Origin: Phialocephala subalpina
Taxonomy: Eukaryota > Ascomycota > Leotiomycetes > Helotiales > Mollisiaceae
Length of the DNA: 64,000 nt
Assembly: GCA_900073065.1 (NCBI GenBank)
Contig: FJOG01000004.1
Span: forward strand, 6,706 to 70,705
Direction of reading: 5' to 3'
Under the pieces are notes generated by a model that was not told the DNA's origin, did not search any database, and saw only the letters and a list, made by a program, of their open reading frames with translations. The first letter of the stretch is position 1. Every line of letters begins with the position of its first letter. Positions 57,263 through 64,000 of this stretch are shown here, piece after piece. The translations under genes and the position numbers were made by a program.

Positions 57263-58763
57263 ATGCCTATCCCAAATTCTTGGATATGGAGAAGCTCTCT
57301 GAGTACTCTCCTTAGGGCTTTGGCTCTTTCAAGAGTGGTCATTGCCGGACACTACCCCCTCCCAATCGTGAACACGGATGTAGCAATTTTGGGAGGAGGT
57401 GCTAGCGGCACATACGCAGCAGTCCGTCTCCGTGAGGATTATGGGAAAAATGTCATTCTTATCGAGATGGAGGCTGTCTTGGTAGGCATTTTGATTAATA
57501 TAGCGAGTGGTCAAAATAGCTAACGACGTCGTTGAACAGGGGGGTCACGTTAATACCTATACCGACCCTGAGACCGGCGAAGCATTCAACTACGGGGTCC
57601 AATCATATATCGATTACAAGGGTGCCAAAGCCTTCTTTGAGCGCTTCGGAATCCCTTTGCAACCTAACGTTTTATTCTCGTCCGATACAGTCAATGTTAA
57701 TCTGAACACCGGCAACCTTGTTCCTAATGTCACCGCTGCTCCGCCGCTAAACAGCTCGATCGCCGCGCTCCAGAAGTATTACGACGTGATCGTGCCCTGG
57801 AATGACATTATGCTTCCGGGATACTGGAACTTCCCTCCTGGAGATCAAATCCCGGCGGATCTCCTACTGCCCTTCTCGGACTTCGTTACGAAATATAACT
57901 TGGAGGACATGGCACCCATCCTTGCTGTCGTCTCCGGGCAAGAGATCAACACGCCTAATCCAACTCTATTCGTGGTCAAGAACTTTGGCTCACCTGTTGT
58001 AGAAGGCTTTCTCAACAATACCTTCTTCGACCCCATCCCCTTTAACAATAGCTTACTATATGGGGATGCAAAGCGACTCTTGGGCGACGACGTAGTGCTC
58101 ACTAGCACTGTCGTAGAGGCAAATCGATCTGATCACGGCATCAGCCTTGTGGTGGAGGACCTCCGGACTGGAACGAGAACACTAGTCGCCGCAAAGCGCC
58201 TGCTAGTGGCTTCCCAACCATCGATTGACAACCTAGCAGTATTAGCACTTGACGAGCAGGAAAAGGCCGTGTTTAGAACATGGTCATATGGGACAGTATA
58301 TACAGCCGTTCTAAAGACGAATCTGATTCCTGACAATACCTCTGTGTCATTCGTAACTCCTGCCAACTCGACGAGCGCACAGAAACCATATAGCTTCAGT
58401 ATTACGTGGAACGGGGCACCGGGCTACTTCTGGATTATCTTCGGCGCTGAGGAGAACTTGAGTGAGAGCGAAGCAAAGGAGGCCATTATCGCGGAGATGA
58501 AAACGCTTTACGACGGTGGCGCGTTCCAACCCATTGGTAGCAGTACCCCTAGTTCCGATGTTGTTGCAATCTCCAACCACTCCAGCGTCGGATGGGGCCA
58601 ATCTGTCGAGCAGCTTAAAGCCGGGTTTGTTCAGGATCTGTATGCGCTCCAAGGCCACAAGGATACGTGGTACACGGGAGGTCTCTGGTGCCCAGACTAC
58701 TCGAGTAATGTTTGGGCTTTCACAGACACTGTCTTACCGAAACTCTTGGAGGGCATAGATTAA
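57263..58763 (+). CDS. FAD-dependent oxidoreductase (flavin amine oxidase/beta-cyclopiazonate dehydrogenase-like)
   Basis: Two exons (57263-57481, 57540-58763) give 480 residues. After a hydrophobic N-terminal stretch (LSTLLRALALSRVVIAGHYP), probably a signal peptide or anchor, comes the FAD Rossmann site TDVAILGGGASGTYAAVRLR and the acidic strand end NVILIEME. The splice restores LGGHVNTYTDPETGEAFNYG, the GGH loop that contacts FAD in this family. Later motifs are ADLLLPFSDFVTKYNLEDMA, LVVEDLRTGTRTLVAAKRLL and a C-terminal WYTGGLWCPDYSSNVWAF. Several N-x-S/T sites fit secretion. Members act in fungal secondary metabolism or oxidise amines; the substrate is unknown and no cluster partner is adjacent. 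It stands alone between a RIP-like block and decayed genes. Confidence 0.85.
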
Positions 58764-59826
58764 GCAATGGGGCACGACTACGGTATCGATATTACCTTCA
58801 TTGTTTCTCTTAGGTTTAATGTGTGAATATATTGAGGCATAGGCGGCCGTGTTACACGGGTCGAAACTGGACTTCAAGAGTTCGTTTCGTATAGCCAGAA
58901 ACCGCTTATTAATGAATAAATGTTAGAATAAGACGGAGTTACTGTATCTTCTGTGAGACATGAGGTGTTGTGTTGAACATTGAGAGAGTGGATTCTGATA
59001 CTTTTAACTAGAATTGCATTTGCAAGTCGTTCGATTGCGCTTCTACGTGTCACACTGGACTAGTGTTCATATGAGGGAAGAGAGAAAGAAGACACGTCTA
59101 CAGTGTTGCAAAACAGAGGGGCGAGTATAAAAGTAGTCAAGCAGTCTGGCAGAAGAAAGGACGAAGGGCTAGAAGACAAACGAAATACAAAAGTCGTAGC
59201 CAAGTATTCTCCTTGAGAGAGGGCCATGCCATGTTGTGAGAAGAATCTGCCTTAAGATTAAAGGATAAATTTTTGGGGGACCTTACTTGGGCTCCCTAGG
59301 AGCCGACTTGGTCTCCCTAAACACGGTCACGTAGAGTTGACAACTTTGACACGGCAGAAACAAATACTAAGGGAGAGCAGGAACGTGACTGAGCAGCCTG
59401 AGCAGAGGGTGAGGCGAGGGTGAGTAGCGCCTGAGCAGAGCGGCGATGCTGACTAACTGCATCTGAAGTGAACTTGATGAACTGTCGTCTGAGATTACCT
59501 ATATAAAAGATGCTAGGAGTATCACGTGTATAATCTTGGTATCCGTAGCGACTAGCCGCATTTTGTCACCAGCGCTTCCTGCATCTTCGACAAATGAAAT
59601 GCATCCACGACAACATGGATAACCAAGCTCTCGGGAGCTGCGCCACACCCTGCATCTCCATTGCTCTCGGTCGTCTTTCTCGCCATGTTCATGTTTATGG
59701 AATGCACCTCCGCGGGCGAACTTTATGAGGTGACCAAGTTGTGAACCTCAGTATATGCCAGCTTAATAAGCTCTTATCACAATACTCCGCGATTCAATTG
59801 ATAAATACTTTTGAGTCTTTCAAACC
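58764..59826. other. Gene-poor interval of about 1.06 kb
   Basis: No credible gene. A GGCTCC/GGAGCC hairpin sits at about 59289-59303, and cctgagcagag occurs twice between 59397 and 59440. Otherwise nothing recognised. Confidence 0.5.
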
Positions 59827-60003
59827 ATGGATCTATTGACGGCGTTATCTGTTATAAGCACAATCATTCAGTTTCTTGATTTCGAAAGCAAGTTGTTAAT
59901 AAGTAATATTTAGCCCTGTAAATCTTCTCGGGGTATACTCAAAGCAAACAAGAAGTTGGAATTAGTTACTAGAGATTTACAGTTAATCATTATTAAATTA
60001 CAC
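59827..60003 (+). pseudogene. Fragment of fungal NLR/STAND-type N-terminal domain, with an internal stop
   Basis: Translation from the ATG at 59827 gives MDLLTALSVISTIIQFLDFE then SKLLISNI, an in-frame TAG, then SSRGILKANKKLELVTRDLQ and a LIIIKL segment. This is the characteristic opening of many fungal STAND/NACHT proteins (MDPLTALSxAxNIVQFxDF, then a SSGxLxxNxELExVTxDL stretch). The stop, and conversions of the kind expected from C-to-T change, show it is dead. After about 60003 the reading runs into the antisense of the carbonic-anhydrase exon, so the rest of the gene is missing. NLR-like proteins act in non-self recognition in fungi. Confidence 0.75.
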
Positions 60004-60012
60004 GGAGCGTGC

Positions 60013-60499
60013 CTAGAAGACGTTGCCGATGGTGTCAAGGGCTTGCAGGGTGCGCATGCTGTCAACACTTCTACCGCCTGCATTCCGGATAACTGAGGCC
60101 TCTATTGAAGAGAAGTTTAGTCGGTTGACCAACTAAGCAAGGCATGTGCAGATATGCTCAGTGGGACCAATGCAATAAGGGACTCTTACCAAGACAATGC
60201 AAGTCGAAGAATTCCTCGGGTGTGATGCGCGGATCAGAACAGGTCACTGGGCAGCGTTAGTTACTTCTCAGCTCGACAAGAGTCAAAGGAGACAGGACCA
60301 AAATCAGTTAACTTACAAATAACAGTCCCGCCTCGAGCCTGAACAATGTGTCTTATATGTGCAAGATGCGGTGATGGCTTGTGAGTTTCTGCGTACTTCC
60401 TAAAGGGCTGTTAGGCTCTGACTGGGCCGGCCGTCCTTGGGTGCGAGGATAGACGTACGCGTTGCGAGCAACGAACTCTTCAACTCTTTCTCTTGACAT
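60013..60499 (-). CDS. Beta-carbonic anhydrase-like gene, 3'-truncated (lacks His-x2-Cys zinc ligands)
   Basis: Minus strand, four exons: 60459-60499, 60317-60399, 60190-60246 and 60013-60101. All keep frame, with canonical donors GTACGT, GTAAGT and GTAAGA, giving 89 residues. The product reads MSRERVEEFVARNAKYAETH, then PSPHLAHIRHIVQARGGTVI, then CSDPRITPEEFF and EASVIRNAGGRSVDSMRTLQ, ending LDTIGNVF-stop. CSDPR supplies one zinc Cys and the Asp-Arg dyad of beta-class enzymes, and VIRNAGGR is the second hallmark. The following HHTDCG-type segment with the remaining ligands should come right after LDTIGNV, but a stop intervenes and the next DNA is the NLR fragment. The product cannot be a normal carbonic anhydrase. 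A TATA-like box sits about 95 bases upstream. The intact frames suggest recent truncation or a retained short product. Confidence 0.72.
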
Positions 60500-60592
60500 T
60501 GCTTTCTGCTTGGAATGAAACCGATATGGTTGTAGGAATGATACTATCTCGTTCGACTCAGTAACAGCTCAGCAGCTGGATGGTGGTGGAGG

Positions 60593-60600
60593 TTATATAC
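60593..60600 (-). promoter_or_regulatory. TATA-like element of the carbonic anhydrase-like gene
   Basis: GTATATAA on the minus strand, about 95 bases before the ATG at 60499. Confidence 0.4.
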
Positions 60601-60680
60601 TTGCTTGAATAGCTGTCATGGTGGAATACTCTACAGCTTCCGTGTACATTACAACAGAATGATTGGCACTTTTTGATATT

Positions 60681-60825
60681 GTAGGCTATCCACCCCAAGA
60701 TAAGTAGGCTACTTTTTGGTTGTGTAGATTACTCTGTTAATTGGATTAGTGATCCCGATAAAGTCGAACCTAGATGGGATGGGGTGCTAGGCTACCCTTT
60801 TCAGCCCCATGGGAAAAGTAGGCTA
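60681..60825. repeat. Four copies of (G/C)TAGGCTA within 145 bases
   Basis: GTAGGCTA at 60681-60688, 60704-60711 and 60818-60825, and CTAGGCTA at 60787-60794, all on the plus strand. Spacing is irregular. The second copy lies in the near-palindrome AAGTAGGCTACTT. Could be a regulator-binding cluster or the trace of a small repeat element. Confidence 0.45.
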
Positions 60826-61023
60826 TTAAATAGGAGAACCCCAGCAATGCAACAGATGGGCCATTCTACCCAGAGAAACGCGTACATATTCTTGGGTTTC
60901 ACCTATGACCATAACTGGTAGAATTGAACGATCCCAATGTCATTGATTTCCAATCTGCCTGTAATAGTGCCCCGGCTGCGATGCTAGCTAATTTCGAGTG
61001 TTTATTAATCCTTCGACTTTGGG

Positions 61024-61031
61024 TATATAAG
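61024..61031 (+). promoter_or_regulatory. TATA box (tatataag) before an orphan ATG
   Basis: tatataag lies 61 bases before the ATG at 61092, with a pyrimidine-rich leader between. It looks like a genuine fungal core promoter, now leading to a very short frame. Confidence 0.4.
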
Positions 61032-61091
61032 GAGAATCTCTCTTGTGCCAATCACCCCTTCAGCATTTCATAATCTTCCTTTCGACATTTC

Positions 61092-61280
61092 ATGTTCGCC
61101 AGAATGGATAGCAGCGCGAACGAGCAATATACGCCTTCCAAATCAGACAACAAGGAAGAGGCTCCCCCAAATCATTTAACACAACCGGGCGCTGTAGCAG
61201 CGGTGTCTCCATCATCTCCTGGACCCATCCCTCCTCCCACCATCCCTTCTCATACCACAATTCATATACAGATAGCTTAG
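61092..61280 (+). CDS. Short hypothetical ORF behind an apparent promoter; possibly a gene 5' remnant
   Basis: 62 codons, MFARMDSSANEQYTPSKSDN then a Pro/Ser-rich region, ending HIQIA. The alternative start at 61104 (MDSSANE) has better context. No domain or signal peptide is seen. The Asn/Ser/Pro-rich content resembles a disordered N-terminus of a larger protein whose remainder is absent, which fits the neighbouring truncated genes. May equally be a chance frame; an overlapping 90-codon frame exists on the other strand. Confidence 0.25.
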   Translation: MFARMDSSANEQYTPSKSDNKEEAPPNHLTQPGAVAAVSPSSPGPIPPPTIPSHTTIHIQIA

Positions 61281-63034
61281 ACAAATGGCCCCCTATTGGG
61301 TGGGGAGCATATAGCACTGGCAGGCGTCCTGCATGGCCATCTTCTGCTCTCAGACTCCCCACTCAGCGTATTCAAGGGAATCTCGCAGGACGTCTGTGCC
61401 CGCCAACTAATAAAAAGGCGTTAAGAGAGATTGGTCTTTGATAACGTAATCAATTGCAAAAGGATGAACGATGAATTAGATGCTGCAATCGTCCTCTCCT
61501 CAAATTGAAATTTGCCTACACTTATTGTAGGGAGCGCGCTGCCGCGGCCCTTTCTAACCCGAAACCCAGAGTATTGGTCTCGCTTAGGTGAGCGCTAAGC
61601 CTAATCAGCCCCGCCGCGGTGAGCATTCTGCCACGGTCATGTGACGCTAGAACCCACAAGTTCGTTTTTTCATCTTCCCTGTAGTTTTCGTCGTGACCCC
61701 TTCACAAGGTTTCGAGCATGCCTGATTATACTCAAGTGAAAAGTACTCGGGCAACCGGAATGGAAAACAGGCATTTGAGTTTCCTCACGAAACATGGAGT
61801 TGCAGCGGCGGCAATCCTAAGCGGAAATAAGCCATCTGCATGATCTTCGCCGTCTCAGCTTACCGTTAACCTTATATGTGGATGGCACGTGCATAACGTC
61901 AAAGCTGTCTCGCTAATGGAAACCTCCGAAACTTTCTCACCAGTACGGAACGGTTTCTTTCGTAAGAAACACGTTTCTTAAAACCTTATTTCTTAAATTG
62001 GTGTATTTAGAACGGCTTGTTTCTTATGATCATATGATGGCTTTATACTTAAAGTAAGAAGTGGACAAGGGCTAACTATATATATAACTTATATTATTAG
62101 TTTAATTTGAGATTATATTAATCGGAAAGTACGAGATTATAAGCATAAAATGCTCGAGTCATTCTATGGAAATCAAGCCCAAAAAAAGGCCTAAAAGAGC
62201 CTTCTCCCCTATAAAGTTAGGTTATATGGGAACGTTTCTTACGGGGTTTCAAACAGGTCAGCTGACGCTGTTTTACAGGCGGCCCCAGCCCTACTCACCA
62301 CGACAGTCTTACCAGAGACTGTACTCCGAACTCCTGTACCGAACCATGAGCCACTTCAAAACAACCGCAGCTCCTCAGCCCAGCAGGAAGGTGGAGACAT
62401 AATGCAGCTGTGAGATACTTTTGAATTCTGAACACTATTGCTGCCAGGAACAGGCATGTTATGGCTCACCGAACTTCCTACTGGGAAATACAGGCAAGAT
62501 GTGCTCTCCAGCCATTCAGACCCCTTGACAGGGGTGGTGAAGTACAACTAACAAGCGGATTGTGCTGGACGTGTATCGCTAAGAGATTGGAACATGCTTC
62601 CGAGGAAGTCACGCTTGAAACGAGATGCCAAACAACCTCGACAATAGAGAGAATTTGGATCCGAGACGCGGGGCTAAAGTTTTCCGAGCAACACAAGACC
62701 CGAGCTGGGGACAGGTGAGTTCCAGTCGTCCAGACCCTCGTAAACTCTATACTGACATTTTGACACAAATAATATGATCAGATGAAAGACAGGTCAGCAC
62801 AGTAACACCCCTATAAACTGCTAAGGATATCTTGGCATTATACACAGCTCGCATCTAGTGAATAGGAGCTACCACGCGAATGTATACTGAAACAGGGTAC
62901 AGCTCTGGAAGAAACGAGTTGGCTGTCACTCCTTACAACCCATCTATAAGATCCAGTAGTCAAGTCCTGATAACAAACAGCAATTCAGATCACATTCTCT
63001 ATCTCTTCATTTCTTCACTTACAAGCTATTCAAT
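61281..63034. other. Gene-poor interval with a possible small inverted-repeat element
   Basis: 1.75 kb with no recognised gene. It includes AT-rich sequence at 62070-62160 and the inverted pair described at 61961-62243. Short ORFs up to 96 codons are unsupported. The final 100 bases act as promoter/leader of the protease gene. Confidence 0.45.
61961..62243. repeat. Possible MITE-like element with 10-bp inverted ends
   Basis: CGTAAGAAAC (61961-61970) and its reverse complement GTTTCTTACG (62234-62243) bracket 283 bases that are AT-rich inside. Extra gtttctt copies lie near the left end. No target-site duplication was found, so the limits and identity are tentative. Confidence 0.35.
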
Positions 63035-64000
63035 ATGAGAACTAATTCCGCTTCTGCACTCCTGGTGGGCGCTATCAGCTTTCCTTACCTCTCTTCTGCG
63101 CAAAAGTTTGTTCAAGTCCCCATCGTGCGAGTCACCAATGGCGACACTTTCGTCTCAGCAGTCAACGTCGCCGTTGGCAACCCACCGCAGAACATGACCG
63201 CCATCTTCGACACAGGCAGCAGTGACTTCTGGGTTCCGGCAACCGGGAGCAAACTCTGCGCCGATCCTCAAAACCAGTGCATTGCATCCGGCAAGAAGTT
63301 CTCGACAGGCTCCTTCGCTTCCAACAGCTCTACCACCTTCGTGGCAGGACAGCCGGACTTTACTGCCGACTATACTGGCGGCGTCAATGTCAGTGGAATC
63401 TTTATGCAAGACACGATCCGTCTTGGCAATGCTGAACTCAAGAATAATACCATGGGTCTGAGTAACCAGGGATTCTTGCCCAGCGCGCTGTTTCCGGTTA
63501 TGGGGGTTGGCTTTGCAGTTCAAGAGTTCTCTGCGACGGATAAGAACCCAACGCCGTATGAGAACATCCCATTGGCCATGAAATCGGCAGGCTTGACCAA
63601 TACCGCTGCCTATAGTATCTACCTTAACGACTTCAGTATGCTTCTCCCTTCCTTTACATATGATGGATCTTGTGCTAACATTGGTTTCAGGGTCTGCTGA
63701 AGGTTCGGTCGTCTTTGGTGGCATCGATACTGCCAAGTTTACCGGCAACATGACAATGCTGCCAATGCTCAAAGCGTCCAATGGCCAAGTTACCGATGTG
63801 GTGATATCAGCTACCTCTCTCGAAATCACAGGAGTCACCAAGAGAAGACGTGCCACCACGAACATCGCTCTACCAAGCAAAAACACGCCTGTACTGTTGG
63901 ATACCGGAAACCCTACAATCCTCATCCCCATAGACGCCGTCAACGCAATCGGCACCGCCCTCAACGCGAACCCGGGCGCGGACGGTTCGATGCAGGTCAC
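63035..64000 (+). CDS. Secreted pepsin-like aspartic protease (family A1), 3' end outside window
   Basis: Exon 1 (63035-63635) and exon 2 (63691 onward) join in frame across a 55-base intron. The N-terminus MRTNSASALLVGAISFPYLS then SAQ is a signal peptide. The first catalytic motif is FDTGSSDFWVPATG at about residues 57-70; the second is VLLDTGNPTILIPIDAV near the window end. FGGIDTAKFTGNMTMLPM is the usual link between the two lobes. Several N-x-S/T sites and a Cys pair (LCADPQNQC) fit a secreted enzyme. Very little propeptide separates signal and domain, as in the opsB/yapsin-like fungal group. A RRRA stretch near 63843 within the second lobe could be a Kex2-type processing loop. It hydrolyses peptide bonds at acidic pH outside the cell. 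The stop codon is not in the window. Confidence 0.9.

Noticed and set aside
63155..64000. 281-codon minus-strand ORF opposite the aspartic protease
   Set aside because: Antisense shadow; the plus-strand protease motifs and intron are unambiguous.

Overview
The window is nuclear DNA of a filamentous ascomycete (Pezizomycotina). Genes carry many short GT-AG introns of about 45-120 bases, Zn(II)2Cys6 regulators, several MFS exporters, a PDR-type ABC pump, a striatin/PRO11 homologue and the fungal-only ULD and NLR-type N-terminal domains. One block looks like the product of repeat-induced point mutation (RIP). The protein styles fit Leotiomycetes (Helotiales), but that placement is inference from memory of similar proteins.

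Layout. 1-1.35 kb: 3'-truncated YTP1-like membrane protein. 2.4-3.0 kb: GNAT acetyltransferase. 3.1-8.4 kb: a divergent pair, an intracellular GH31 glycosidase and an allantoate-permease-type (ACS) MFS carrier. 8.6-9.1 kb: an apparently perfect 250-bp tandem duplication in otherwise gene-poor DNA. 11.4-24.9 kb is a conserved, gene-dense block: a single-pass cell-surface protein, PHO88/SND3, the XPA homologue RAD14, striatin, a C6 transcription factor, the PIG-P/GPI19 subunit and an L-threonine aldolase. 26.3-34.8 kb: a DHA1 exporter, a small secreted-peptide gene with a GC-AG intron, and the PDR ABC pump. 36.3-43.4 kb: a frameshifted EthD-like pseudogene, a PRISE-type reductase, a second DHA1 exporter and an Upc2-like C6 regulator. 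43.6-51.3 kb: tRNA-Met, acetoacetyl-CoA synthetase, a DMT-family transporter and a ULD/zinc-ribbon protein. 53.6-55.3 kb: a hexose transporter.

From 55.4 kb to the right edge the DNA looks like accessory sequence. It holds an almost pure A/T palindrome about 1.1 kb long whose arms differ mainly by C-to-T and G-to-A changes, then a solitary FAD oxidoreductase. Next comes a graveyard where a broken NLR-type N-terminus abuts a 3'-truncated beta-carbonic anhydrase. Possible small inverted-repeat elements follow, and a secreted aspartic protease runs off the end.

Functional grouping. Four transport genes plus the ABC pump suggest a region rich in uptake and detoxification functions. The GH31/ACS-MFS pair shares one 650-bp promoter region and may be co-regulated. 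The PRISE reductase, DHA1 exporter and Upc2-like regulator are neighbours, but no backbone synthase is present, so no biosynthetic cluster can be claimed. I found no CRISPR array, prophage or intact transposase.
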